The notes: generated from the letters alone by a model not told the origin. Shown: positions 25,025 through 33,755, counted from the stretch's first letter. The stretch is 64,000 nucleotides of DNA from Pyxidicoccus sp. MSG2 (GCF_026626705.1 NZ_JAPNKC010000001.1:372001-436000); one strand, 5' to 3'. Translations and numbers: made by a program.

Positions 25025-27127
25025 CTAGTTCACGTCCCCGAACACGATGCCGTAGCCCACGGCGTTGGGCGCCCCGCCATCCGCCACGCCGGTCCCCGGC
25101 GTCATGCAGGTGAAGGTGCTGGTGACGTCGTCATAGGCATACGTATAGGCCGTGGGGCAGGCCTGCTTGAGGAAGGCGATCCAGGGCTGGACGCTCTGGG
25201 CCCACACGGTGTTGTTGTTGACGCACTGCCCTGCGTCCGCCTGGGCCGGGTTGTTGCCAGCCTCCAGCGTGGTGGGCCAGAAGCTCCCCGCCGGGTTGCC
25301 CGGGAAGGTCGCGCAGCCACAGCAGGCCGGGGTGTTTCCGGCGGTCGCGTTGTAGCAGGAGCTGGAGAACTGCCCGGCGCACCCGAAGAGGTTGGTCAGC
25401 GTGTCCGTCACCGTGCCCGCGCTCATCATCTGCGAGCAGTTGAGGGGGCCATAGCTGTAGCCGGGCAGCGCCGAGCACAGGTCCTCGTAGGACCACCAGC
25501 CAATGGACCTGCCACACGCCTGGACCAGCGGAGTCATGTTGCCGATGCCCGGCAGGAACGTGGTGCCGCACGTCGGAGTCCCCGCGTCCGCCGAGCAGTC
25601 GCTGTCCGCCTGGCAGGTGCTGCAATAGCCGGCATCGGGGTTGTTGGGGTTGCTGCACACCGCGTTGCCCGCGCAGTAGGGCTGCGTGGTGTTGCACTTC
25701 GTCAGCGTCGGCTGGCAGAGGTTGTTGACGCAGCTCGTGCCCGACGCGCAGTCGCTGCTGCTCGTGCATGCCGGCAGCGTGACGGCGCGCAGCAGCACGG
25801 AGTAGTCGGCGGGGAGCCCGGCGCTCGTGTCCGGGGTGAACTTCCAGGAGCAGGCCTCCAGCATGCCCGCGTCCGCGTTGCCCTGGGCGCTTGTGCTGCC
25901 GGCATTCCCACAGGAATAGGGCGAGGGCGGAGAGGCAGGCGCGAAGCCGCCGTCGCCGCGCGGCCCCATCTGGATGCTGACGTTCGCCCCGTTGATGATG
26001 GTGACGTCATAGAAGTCGAGGGCGTTGGGCTGAAGGGTGAACTCGGCGGAGGAGAACGGGTTGGTGCCGCCCTTGCCAAGCGGGCACGGCTGGCCGGGGG
26101 CGTTGCCGCAGTCCGCGCTCTGGCACTTCGTGCCGTCGGCCTGACAGCCCAGGCGCCCGAAGATGCCGCCGCTCCACCCCACGACGGCGCGGCACAGGCA
26201 CGTGCCGCCAGCCGGGCAGTCCGTCGGCGGGCTGGAGATGGCGCCACCGCTGGCCTGGAGACACCGGTTGCTCTGGCACTGCGAGTCCTGGGTGCAGGAG
26301 GTGTATTCGGGCTGGAGGCTGGCGTAGGCGGTGGGAAGCGAAGAAGGCATGCACAACGTGGCCGTCTCGCCGCTCGTCAGCTCGAGCGCGTCCAGGGGGA
26401 CGCCGCCGTCCGTGGCCGGGTACTGGCACAGCCCCAGGGCCACGTCGCAGCTCTGGCCCGACGGGCAGGTGGAACTCGTCGCGCTGCACCCCTGGTTCTC
26501 GCCGGGGATGACCTGCTGGAAGTAGCAGGTGCCTCCGTTGGCGAGGCTGCACTCCTGCACGGTGCTGGAGCAAGTCGTCCCGGAGTCGGCGGGACACGCG
26601 CTCTGACCTCCGCTGGCGCACATGCACAGGCCCGTCGCCGTGTCACAGCCTTCGGCGCCACACCCCGTGCAGGGGGCCACCTGCTTCGCCCCCGTGCACA
26701 GCGGCATGGGGAGGTCGACGGTGACAGGCTTCGCGGTGCCGTTGCACTGCGTGCCGGGGGCCACCATGCACTGTCCCGTGCGGGTGTCGCACATGTTGCC
26801 CGAGTTGCAATCCGCGCTGCTGGTACAGCCCGGATTGTTGCACTGTTGGTTGGGGCCACAGTCGCTGTCGTCCGTACAGTTGAAGGGCGGCGGCGCCGCC
26901 CCCGCCGTCTGGCCGAGCCACACCGTCTGGCTCGCCTGGTTCGTCAGGGTGAAGGTGCGGAACCCCTGCGGGCATGTCACCGGGGTGGACAGCGAGGCGG
27001 ACGTGGCCGCGACCTCGGGGCGAACGCTGGTGCCCACACCCTTGCAACCATGTCCCACCGCGAGCATCACCAGCACCGCGGACAGGCCCAGCGACAGCAT
27101 TGGAGCAATCAACCGACGTGACGTCAT
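25025..27127 (-). CDS. large thaumatin-like lipoprotein with Cys-rich insertions
   Basis: 700 residues from MTSRRLIAPM with GGGAGG seven bases upstream. A lipoprotein-type signal (LAVGHGCKG) starts it. The thaumatin/PR-5 fold is recognisable in pieces: FTLTNQASQTVWLGQ near the N-terminus, WSGGIFGRLGCQADGTKCQS with ADCGN, EFTLQPNALDFYDVTIING, and ACPTAYTYAYDDVTSTFTC at the C-terminus. Plant family members are about 210 residues. Here the extra length is Cys-rich DxDC repeats (TDDSDCGPNQQCNN, TSSADCNSGNMCD, SSSDCASGTSC) between the fold segments. Thaumatin-like proteins often bind or cut beta-glucans; a role against fungal or prey cell walls is inference. I recognised the family from motifs only. 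Confidence 0.75.
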   Translation of the reverse strand: MTSRRLIAPMLSLGLSAVLVMLAVGHGCKGVGTSVRPEVAATSASLSTPVTCPQGFRTFTLTNQASQTVWLGQTAGAAPPPFNCTDDSDCGPNQQCNNPGCTSSADCNSGNMCDTRTGQCMVAPGTQCNGTAKPVTVDLPMPLCTGAKQVAPCTGCGAEGCDTATGLCMCASGGQSACPADSGTTCSSTVQECSLANGGTCYFQQVIPGENQGCSATSSTCPSGQSCDVALGLCQYPATDGGVPLDALELTSGETATLCMPSSLPTAYASLQPEYTSCTQDSQCQSNRCLQASGGAISSPPTDCPAGGTCLCRAVVGWSGGIFGRLGCQADGTKCQSADCGNAPGQPCPLGKGGTNPFSSAEFTLQPNALDFYDVTIINGANVSIQMGPRGDGGFAPASPPSPYSCGNAGSTSAQGNADAGMLEACSWKFTPDTSAGLPADYSVLLRAVTLPACTSSSDCASGTSCVNNLCQPTLTKCNTTQPYCAGNAVCSNPNNPDAGYCSTCQADSDCSADAGTPTCGTTFLPGIGNMTPLVQACGRSIGWWSYEDLCSALPGYSYGPLNCSQMMSAGTVTDTLTNLFGCAGQFSSSCYNATAGNTPACCGCATFPGNPAGSFWPTTLEAGNNPAQADAGQCVNNNTVWAQSVQPWIAFLKQACPTAYTYAYDDVTSTFTCMTPGTGVADGGAPNAVGYGIVFGDVN

Positions 27128-27247
27128 GAGCGAGCCTCCCGGCGAGGGACATCCGATGATTCGAGAGACGGCGGAGTCCCCCACATTGTGATTGTCACAC
27201 ACGACCAGGAGCGAGCGGGCCCGGAGCAAAGCCCCCACCGCCGAGGC

Positions 27248-28084
27248 TCAGCGGCGTGCGTGGATCGAGGCCACCACCTCGCGCGCCATCGCCTCCTCCT
27301 CCTCGGACATCACCTCGTCCTCGCCATTCAGGTGGATGCGGTAGGCAATGGGCGCGTGGTCGATTTGCGTCCACTGGTTGTAGCCGGGAATCGGAGGCAT
27401 CGCCTCGATGCGGGTGACGTCTTCGGACTTCCACAGGTAGTCGAGAATCTGGGTCCTGAGCTCCCCGGTCTCCCGCGAGCGCCGCCCGTGGGTGGCCTGG
27501 AGCCTGGGGTGGACCGGCGTCCAGTCGAAGAGCTCCTCTATCTCGTCCTCGAAGCTCTCGCGCCTGCCCGGCAGGGCCTTGTCGAGCTGCTCCCAGGCAT
27601 AGTTCATGTCGCCGATGAGGACCGTGGGCCGCTGCTCCGTGTGGAGCTCGGCGATGTCGCCAAAGATTTCATCGGGGGCCTTGCTGGGGTTGGCGATGAT
27701 GTGGACGCCGCCCACGGTGAGACCATGCACCCTCACCCGCAACACGGGCCGCTTCTGGCTGGCCCCGACGACCTCGATCTCCGGATTCAGCGTGTTCCGC
27801 CACATGATGATGTAGGAGCAGGGACTGGGATTGTTGTTCCGGTCTCCCGCGGGGATGTAGCGCGCCTGGTAGCCGGGGACGCTGCTGAGGTACGCGGACA
27901 TCGGGCCCCCACCCTGCGACACCTCGGTCAGGAAGATGAGCGAGGGCAGTTCCTGGTGGGCGTAGTACGTGTCGCGGACCCACCGCAGGAGCTGCTCGCA
28001 ACACCAGAGGCAGCGGACCTGGGGACCCAGGTTGCGGGACTCCAGGCCGCTGGCCCGCTCGGTATTCCAGTACGCGACGATCAC
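27248..28084 (-). CDS. endonuclease/exonuclease/phosphatase-fold enzyme
   Basis: 278 residues. The DNase-I-like (EEP) motifs are in order: VIVAYWNTERAS (Asn), LIFLTEVSQGG (metal Glu), PTVLIGDMNYAWE (Asp/Asn) and WTQIDHAPIAYR (Asp-His). This family cuts nucleic acids, phosphoinositides or sphingomyelin. No signal peptide is seen. The GTG start overlaps the stop of the Ser/Thr-rich protein (GTGA), making it the last gene of a five-gene overlapped operon. As an effector it could be CdtB-like; that is speculation. Confidence 0.8.
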   Translation of the reverse strand: MIVAYWNTERASGLESRNLGPQVRCLWCCEQLLRWVRDTYYAHQELPSLIFLTEVSQGGGPMSAYLSSVPGYQARYIPAGDRNNNPSPCSYIIMWRNTLNPEIEVVGASQKRPVLRVRVHGLTVGGVHIIANPSKAPDEIFGDIAELHTEQRPTVLIGDMNYAWEQLDKALPGRRESFEDEIEELFDWTPVHPRLQATHGRRSRETGELRTQILDYLWKSEDVTRIEAMPPIPGYNQWTQIDHAPIAYRIHLNGEDEVMSEEEEAMAREVVASIHARR

Positions 28085-29010
28085 CTGCGCCCCGCACCGA
28101 CCCGGGGCTGGAACGGACGGGCGGCGACACGCGTGCGGGGGAAGCCCGGACGCGCCGGGAGCCGGGGCTGCTTCGCGGCGGCCAGCGTCGAGAGGTCCGT
28201 CACGTTGTAGGGCCCTTGCAGCACCGTCGGGGACAGCCCGTTGACGATGCTCGACAGCACCTCGCCATTCGGAGAGAGCACGCTGAGCATGTCCATCATC
28301 TGCCACTTGAGGAACATCTGCGTGTAGCTCTCGGTGGCGGTGAGGGTGTCGGAGACGTAGGCGGTGTACTCGGTGCTGAGGGAGACCTCCTGGAAGCTGG
28401 TGGAGCTGGCGCTCAGGCTGGCGGAGATGCCCACGGACATGGGCCCCCAGCCCGCGCTCGCGCTCGTGCCGAGGGAGGCGGAGACGGTGTCGGTGCTCGA
28501 GGACGTCTGCTGCATGTTCGACGTGGACGTGCTGCTGACCGTCTGCGTCTCGCCCGGGGCGATGGTGTAGGACTCGGGCAGCCGCCGCCAGTACTGCTCG
28601 CGAATCGTGCGGTTGCGGTTCTGCAGCAGGCCGGCCGCCACGAGGACGCGTGGCGAGTCCGGGGGGATGATGACCTCGGAGGTGGGCTGGGGAGGCAGGC
28701 CAATGTCGTTGGGGTCCACCATGGCGTTGGGCCCGAAGAAGACGCTGGTGGTGCTGGAGGAGATGGAGCAGACGCCAATGAACGAGCCCGTGTGGCGGCA
28801 GGACCAGCTGATGTAGTCCCCGTTGGCCACCCAGAAGTTGACCGCGTAGCCCGCGGGCACGACGCCCATGGCGCACCGGGAGGCGTCCTCGGCGAGGTAG
28901 AAGAGCTGCGCGTCCACGGGCAGGTTGTTCCAGAAGCGGATGGAGCGCATGCCACCGGTGGGTGCCGAGCTCAGGGTGCCCGCGAGGGCCTGCTGATAGA
29001 TGGGGTTCAT
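28081..29010 (-). CDS. unknown beta-rich protein with long Ser/Thr-rich segment
   Basis: 309 residues from MNPIYQQALAGTLSS. Residues 20-110 look like a beta sandwich (RSIRFWNNLPVDAQLFYLAE, VNFWVANGDYISWSC). Residues about 155-235 are dominated by Ser/Thr with alternating polar and apolar residues (TQTVSSTSTSNMQQTSSSTD, SVGISASLSASSTS). Such a stretch is common in aerolysin-type pore-forming strands, but no family signature proves it. There is no signal peptide. ATGA overlaps join it to the glycosyltransferase fusion and to the nuclease-fold gene. Confidence 0.55.
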   Translation of the reverse strand: MNPIYQQALAGTLSSAPTGGMRSIRFWNNLPVDAQLFYLAEDASRCAMGVVPAGYAVNFWVANGDYISWSCRHTGSFIGVCSISSSTTSVFFGPNAMVDPNDIGLPPQPTSEVIIPPDSPRVLVAAGLLQNRNRTIREQYWRRLPESYTIAPGETQTVSSTSTSNMQQTSSSTDTVSASLGTSASAGWGPMSVGISASLSASSTSFQEVSLSTEYTAYVSDTLTATESYTQMFLKWQMMDMLSVLSPNGEVLSSIVNGLSPTVLQGPYNVTDLSTLAAAKQPRLPARPGFPRTRVAARPFQPRVGAGRR

Positions 29011-30977
29011 GGACGGCCTCCACCCCGGGCGAGCTCGTCCTCGAAGAGGCGGGCCCATTCCAGGGCAATGTTGTCCCACCGGAGCGTGGGGCGGGTGGCG
29101 AGCGCATGGGCGGCCCGGGAGCGGGCCTCCAGGTGCGCCCGGTCTTCGTACAGCCGGGTCAGCGCCGCCGTCAGCGAGTCCACGGACGGCACGTGGGCGT
29201 CGGTGAGGATGCGGGGCTGGCACAAGGTCAACGCCACGTCGAGCACCTCGGCGCTGCCCGCCCAGAGCTCCCCCGGGGCGGTATGGCCGGGGACCACCTG
29301 CGCGGCGCCCGTGGCGGCGTGCTCGAAGGAGACGAGCCCCCACCCCTCGCTGCTCGAGGTGTTCACCCCGACGTCGCACGCGTTGTAGACGTGGTTGAGC
29401 TGGGCAAGCGACAGCCGGGGCGCGTAGCGTTGGTCCGTGCTGATGATGAGGCGGTCGGTGACGCCGAAGCGCTCCCCCAGCCCGCGCACGTCCCAGCCCA
29501 CGTCCTCGGTGCCCATGTGCAGGTAGAGCCGGGCGTCGGGGCGCCCCTTCGCGAAGGCGGCGAAGCCCCGCACGGTGAGGTCGATGAGCTTGCGCGGCTG
29601 ATTGCGGTTGGCGTTCAGCACGATGAAGGCGTCATCCAGTGCATCCGTCCCGAAGAGCGCGGCGCGGCTGCGGCGGCGGGACGCGACGAATGCCTCGCCC
29701 GGGGGCGCCAGGGGGCGGAAGACGTCGGTGTCGATGCCGTGGGGGATGACATCCACGTCCGGCCAGGTGGGCGCGGTGGCGAGCCGGGAGGCGGCGGCGC
29801 GCAGCTCTCCCTGACCGAACGCGGTGTAGGCCACGAGCCGGTGGACGCCCTGGAGCCCCGCGAGGAAGCTCGCGCTCAGCGGCCCGGAGTCCACGGGGCA
29901 GTAGGCCACCGTCCGGTGGCGTCCGGGCACGCGGCCGAGCGCCCGGGCATAGTCCCCGAGCACCCAGATGTCGTTGACGAGGAAGATGAGGTCCGGCGCC
30001 AGGGTGGCGCACAGCTCCGGCAGGCGGCTGACGCCCCGGGCATCAATCGCCGGGTGGAGCGTCCACGGCAGGTCGTGGGCGCCCCCTGCGTATTTGATGC
30101 CGAGTTGGTGGATGTCGTAGTCGCTGGCGAGGGGCCGGAAGATGCTCGCGGTGACCCGGCTGAAGCCGGTGGGCGCCACGGCATCGCCCACCACGAGGAT
30201 GCGTGGGCGGCTCCGGCGCCCGGACACCGGCGAAGCGGCCCGGGGCGCATCCGCGGGTGCAGTCCGGCGCTCCGCGCGCCGCTGCACGGCCTGGAGCGCC
30301 AGATCTCCCAGGACGCGGTGGCGCTCGCTCCGGCGTCGCGCGAGGACCTCGTCCCGCGCCCGGAGGAACGGCTCGTCGAAGGAGACGACCTCGGGCATGG
30401 CGAGCCCGGGATAGAGACTCCTGAGCGAGGCGGGCAGCGCGAGCTCATCCATCACCAGGTCGTCGAAGTCCACGACGAGCCCGGGAATGGAGTCGAGCGC
30501 CTCCTGGGCGTCGAGCAGGCCCTCGATGAGGGCCTCGTCGGGGTTGTCGCGGCGCACGCCCCGCGCCGGGTAGGTCCAACCCTTGTCTCCCATGGCGAGC
30601 GCGACGTCGGCGAGGGAGCGGTGGAGCTTCAGCACCCGGAGGGGACCGGGTTGGGAGAGCGCGGCGGAGACGACGAAGGGCTGCGTGACGTCCTTGTAGG
30701 CCCAGCCCGTGGGGCGCACCAGGTGCACGAGGTGCTCGCGGGCGGCCTCGAAGGCGGGGCCGTCCGACGGGCGCAGGAAGTGCACCGCCGCGGAGGCGGA
30801 GGCGGAGGCGGACGCGAAGCCGAAGCGCTCCAGGTTGAGCACCTCGCCATCGGTCACCCAGCCGGGGGACGCGAGCTGCAGTAGATCGCGCGCCCACTCC
30901 CACGTCCTCGACGAGAGGGAGCGGGGCAGCGACACCAGGAAGAGGGACGGCGTCTCTTCGGACCGCGAGGCGCTCAT
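29007..30977 (-). CDS. sulfotransferase-like / GT4 glycosyltransferase fusion
   Basis: 656 residues. Residues about 10-230 resemble a sulfotransferase: SLFLVSLPRSLSSRTWEWA at the PAPS-loop position, VLKLHRSLADVALAM at the 3'-phosphate site, and a late LVVDFDDLVMD. From about residue 255 a GT-B glycosyltransferase begins (PRILVVGDAVAPTGFSRVTA), with DVIPHGIDTDVFRPL, FIVLNANRNQPRKLID and the donor-site GWGLVSFEHAATGAAQVVPG typical of GT4. The sulfotransferase call is weaker than the GT4 call. Both would modify a glycan or peptide made by the operon. The gene overlaps both neighbours as ATGA. Confidence 0.7.
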   Translation of the reverse strand: MSASRSEETPSLFLVSLPRSLSSRTWEWARDLLQLASPGWVTDGEVLNLERFGFASASASASAAVHFLRPSDGPAFEAAREHLVHLVRPTGWAYKDVTQPFVVSAALSQPGPLRVLKLHRSLADVALAMGDKGWTYPARGVRRDNPDEALIEGLLDAQEALDSIPGLVVDFDDLVMDELALPASLRSLYPGLAMPEVVSFDEPFLRARDEVLARRRSERHRVLGDLALQAVQRRAERRTAPADAPRAASPVSGRRSRPRILVVGDAVAPTGFSRVTASIFRPLASDYDIHQLGIKYAGGAHDLPWTLHPAIDARGVSRLPELCATLAPDLIFLVNDIWVLGDYARALGRVPGRHRTVAYCPVDSGPLSASFLAGLQGVHRLVAYTAFGQGELRAAASRLATAPTWPDVDVIPHGIDTDVFRPLAPPGEAFVASRRRSRAALFGTDALDDAFIVLNANRNQPRKLIDLTVRGFAAFAKGRPDARLYLHMGTEDVGWDVRGLGERFGVTDRLIISTDQRYAPRLSLAQLNHVYNACDVGVNTSSSEGWGLVSFEHAATGAAQVVPGHTAPGELWAGSAEVLDVALTLCQPRILTDAHVPSVDSLTAALTRLYEDRAHLEARSRAAHALATRPTLRWDNIALEWARLFEDELARGGGRP

Positions 30978-31255
30978 CCCTCCTCGAAGACCGTGAACAG
31001 CGCGCCGAAGGTGATGGTGACGTCCGACGAGAAGGTCGCCGTCCCCGAGAGGGCCTTGGGCCCTCCCGAGGAGGAGAGCTGCATGAAGTAGCTCCCGCCC
31101 GGGTCGCCGGAGAACGTCGTGGTGATGTCGGTGGTCGACGCCTTGGGGACCGACACGTTCGTCACCTCGGCAGGCTTGCCCTGGACGATCTTCTTGATGT
31201 CCGCCTGGTAGCCCTGCCCCGAGAGGGGAGCGAAGACGACACGCATCAGGGTCAT
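30974..31255 (-). CDS. small beta-rich protein of unknown function
   Basis: 93 residues, starting MTLMRVVFAPLSG. Mostly Ser/Thr/Gly and predicted strands (TDITTTFSGDPGGSYFMQLS, SGTATFSSDVTITF). The opening RVVF resembles the preceding 84-residue protein, so the two may be distant paralogues. There is no signal peptide and there are no cysteines. ATGA overlaps on both sides prove membership of the operon. No family recognised. Confidence 0.6.
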   Translation of the reverse strand: MTLMRVVFAPLSGQGYQADIKKIVQGKPAEVTNVSVPKASTTDITTTFSGDPGGSYFMQLSSSGGPKALSGTATFSSDVTITFGALFTVFEEG

Positions 31256-31506
31256 GACGTCTGCTCCGAGGAGAAGACGATGGACACGTCCGTCTGGGGA
31301 GCGAGCGACGGGGAGATGATGGTCGTCGCGTAGGCGGAGCAGGCGTAGGAGCCGTAGCCCGACACCTGGAAGACACCGCTCATGCCGGTGACCTGCCCCG
31401 AATAGACGCGGACCGGGACGGAGCTTGCGTTGTAGTAGCCGTTGATGATGACCGTCACAGGCGCGTTGGCCTGGTTGCGAAAGACGACGCGTACGGGGTT
31501 GGACAT
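31252..31506 (-). CDS. small beta-rich protein, first gene of the operon
   Basis: 84 residues with GGAGG four bases before ATG. MSNPVRVVFRNQANAPVTVI followed by INGYYN begins a compact beta fold (YSGQVTGMSGVFQVSGYGSY). It has one Cys (ACSAY). No signal peptide and no family recognised. Its stop overlaps the start of the 93-residue gene (ATGA). The strong Shine-Dalgarno suggests high expression, as for a structural or binding subunit. Confidence 0.6.
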   Translation of the reverse strand: MSNPVRVVFRNQANAPVTVIINGYYNASSVPVRVYSGQVTGMSGVFQVSGYGSYACSAYATTIISPSLAPQTDVSIVFSSEQTS

Positions 31507-31596
31507 CCGGCCTCCGGTAAAGTCCGATTCACGCTGGGCATGACAGCATCGGCCAACGGAAGTGCAGCAGCAACTCCATTTGGATGATGCGGGCCG

Positions 31597-31906
31597 TCAG
31601 AGCTCTTCAAAGATGAGCAGGCCGCGCGAGGAGTCCGTCACGTACACGTGACCATCTCCGGGAATGCGGACGAGCACCGTGTGGGTGCCGTAGCTCCCCG
31701 TCGTGAGGCTGCGCACGAACGCGGGCTCCGCGGGATTGGCGATGTCGTAGATGAGCGTCCCCGCCTCGTTGCTGGCCACGTAGAGCGCGTCGCCCTTGGC
31801 CCAGACGCCATGGCGGGTCCGTGTCGGGTGAGTCGTCTCAGCCAGACAGAGGCAGGGACAGCAGCAGGGCACTGGCGGACACCACGACTCGGAGGGATAT
31901 CGTCAT
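31597..31906 (-). pseudogene. decayed LVIVD-repeat secreted protein
   Basis: An ATG at 31906 opens a clear signal peptide (MTISLRVVVSASALLLSLPL) that stops at 31838. In another frame the remaining DNA encodes the C-terminal end of an LVIVD beta-propeller: GVWAKGDALYVASNEAGTLI, YDIANPAEPAFVRSLTTG and HVYVTDSSRGLLIFEEL. Full-length members are several hundred residues, so most repeats were deleted and a frameshift introduced. Confidence 0.7.
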
Positions 31907-32209
31907 GGGAGGGCTTCCGGAAGGGCGCCACGCGGGGGTGCGGGCAACCTGTCGGGAAACGACACTGCCCCCACTTCACCCCTCAAACGTCTGGGAATGC
32001 TTGCGGCATGGCGGGGAACGCGCGCCTGCGGACGGCGCGTGACAGGTTTCCGGCCTGTCTGGTCCCATCGTTGCACGGCTCACCTGGCGCCTTCACCGAG
32101 CCTTGCCACGTTGGCATCCCGCGACCCCGCACGTCTCGCTGACAGCTACCGACGCGGGGAGTACGCTCGCTACGAGCGGATTGACCGCGACCCTCCTCGC
32201 GAGACACTC
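31907..32209. other. intergenic stretch, no gene seen
   Basis: About 300 bases between the decayed LVIVD gene and the divergent kinase gene. It probably holds the kinase promoter, but I see no clear -35/-10 pair, repeat or RNA. Confidence 0.4.
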
Positions 32210-33625
32210 ATGGCGCCTGGCTATCTGTACCCGGCACGACTTCCCCTGGGCACAAGAGTCGGGCCGTGGCGCGTACTGGACCGGCGTGGACGCGGAGTCT
32301 ACGGCGCCGTCTATCGTGCCCTCGGTGCGGAGCGAGCCATGGCTCCCGTGGCCCTCAAGCTGGCCCTGCACCCTGGAGATGCGCGCTTCGCTCGGGAAGC
32401 GGAATTGCTCTCCCGCCTCCATCATCCGAACGTCCCTCGCCTCGTAGGGCATGGGGAATGGCAGGCTCCGGATGGCAGTGCCTACCCATATCTCGCCATG
32501 GAGTGGGTGGAAGGAAGCTCTCTTTATGACTGGGCCAGGGAGCACCGGGCCACCTCCCGACAGGTGCTCTCGTGCCTCGCCAGCCTCGCACGGGCGTTGG
32601 AGGCCACGCGTGCAGTGGGCGGCGTGCACAGGGACGTGAAGGGTGACAACGTCGTCGTGAGGGAGGTAGATGGACAGCCCTTCCTCCTCGACTTCGGCTC
32701 CAGCCACTACCTTGGCGCCGCCACGCTGACCTGGCCGCCCTTCCCTCCTGGAACGCCGGCATACCGCTCACCGGAGGCGTGGCGCACCGTGATGTCCCCC
32801 TCCCCTGCCCCCGCCGTGCCCTACGCACCGGGGCCGTCGGATGACGTCTTCGCACTGGGCGTTACCGGCTATCGGCTGGTGACCGGCGAGTACCCTCCCT
32901 CGCTGGGGCTGGATGACGAGGGCGCTCGCATCTGGAGCCTGGAGGGCCCGGGGCCGCGTGCTCCGAGAGGCCTCAACAGCCGCTGCTGCGTGGAGTTGAG
33001 TGCTCTCGTGTCTCGAATGATGTCCATGCGTCCGGAGGCGCGTGGCAGCGCAGGAGAGCTGGCTGAAGTGATGGAGAAGGCCGCGCGCGAGGCAGGGCCG
33101 AAGGCGGATGTGTCCCTCTTCGACCTGGAGGAAGCCCGGCCCGTGGCGGTACGTGCATCCTCGCGGCGCGTTTCGCTCAGGGGTCGAGAAGCGAGCAGGA
33201 GACACTGGCGCATCGCGGTCGGTGCGGGAGTGTCACTGGTCTTGGGAATCGGTTCGCTGATGAGTGCACGGACGGGACACGCGCCCACGAACGCTCAAGT
33301 CTCGGCACGGCTGGAGGCGAAGGACGGCGGCGCCGTGGCTGTCGGGGACTCCGCGCTGACGGCCCCCGTGTCCTCCACCGTGCCGCCGTCCGCGTGGTCC
33401 CCCATCGCCTTGGACGTGCCACCCAAGCCTTTCCCAGGACAGATGCGGCCGGATGCCAATGGCCGCTGCCCACACAAAGGCTACGTTCCCATCCATGGTG
33501 GCTGTTGGCTGAAGGTAGACTTGGCCCCGAAGGACTGTGTCGGGATCGCCTACGTATACAAGGAAGCGTGCTACGTGCCTGTCTTCCCACCCGCTCGCCC
33601 TTCCACCTCGGGCCCGGCGAACTGA
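32210..33625 (+). CDS. Ser/Thr protein kinase with C-terminal membrane anchor
   Basis: 471 residues from MAPGYLYPARLPLGTRVGPW. Kinase motifs: RRGRGVYGAVYRAL glycine loop, VALKLAL Lys, VGGVHRDVKGDNVVV catalytic loop near residue 140, FLLDFGSSHY magnesium loop, GTPAYRSPEAW. A juxtamembrane basic linker is followed by one span (IAVGAGVSLVLGIGSLM) near residue 345. The outer tail of about 110 residues has four Cys (RCPHKGYVPIHGGCW, KDCVGIAYVYKEACYVPV) and ends Pro-rich. This architecture is common in myxobacterial Hanks kinases. The signal it senses is unknown. Confidence 0.9.
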   Translation: MAPGYLYPARLPLGTRVGPWRVLDRRGRGVYGAVYRALGAERAMAPVALKLALHPGDARFAREAELLSRLHHPNVPRLVGHGEWQAPDGSAYPYLAMEWVEGSSLYDWAREHRATSRQVLSCLASLARALEATRAVGGVHRDVKGDNVVVREVDGQPFLLDFGSSHYLGAATLTWPPFPPGTPAYRSPEAWRTVMSPSPAPAVPYAPGPSDDVFALGVTGYRLVTGEYPPSLGLDDEGARIWSLEGPGPRAPRGLNSRCCVELSALVSRMMSMRPEARGSAGELAEVMEKAAREAGPKADVSLFDLEEARPVAVRASSRRVSLRGREASRRHWRIAVGAGVSLVLGIGSLMSARTGHAPTNAQVSARLEAKDGGAVAVGDSALTAPVSSTVPPSAWSPIALDVPPKPFPGQMRPDANGRCPHKGYVPIHGGCWLKVDLAPKDCVGIAYVYKEACYVPVFPPARPSTSGPAN

Positions 33626-33677
33626 GAGGTGTGCGCCCGCGCCGGAATCAGATGCGCGCCGTCTACCCGCATTGTGA

Positions 33678-33755
33678 TGGAGGCGGCGGGAATCGAACCC
33701 ACAGACAAGGCGATAGGAAACTCCAAGCAGGACGCGCTGTTACCCACTATCACCT
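33678..33755 (-). tRNA. tRNA/tmRNA-like 3' end (T arm plus acceptor strand), incomplete
   Basis: On the minus strand GTGGG-TTCGATT-CCCGC is a perfect T arm (33686-33702) followed directly by the acceptor strand CGCCTCC and discriminator A. The matching 5' acceptor strand GGAGGCG is not found upstream, and no anticodon stem can be folded. It is therefore a 3' fragment of a tRNA or tmRNA gene or an attachment-site remnant. It marks the left side of the IS-rich region. Confidence 0.4.

Noticed and set aside
24986-27121. Long open frame on the plus strand across the thaumatin-like gene
   Set aside because: It mirrors a gene with a signal peptide, clear domains and Shine-Dalgarno on the other strand; the plus-strand frame has Arg/Ala/Gly composition and no domain.
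33678-33755. Complete tRNA gene
   Set aside because: No 5' acceptor partner for CGCCTCC and no foldable anticodon arm in the upstream 75 bases.
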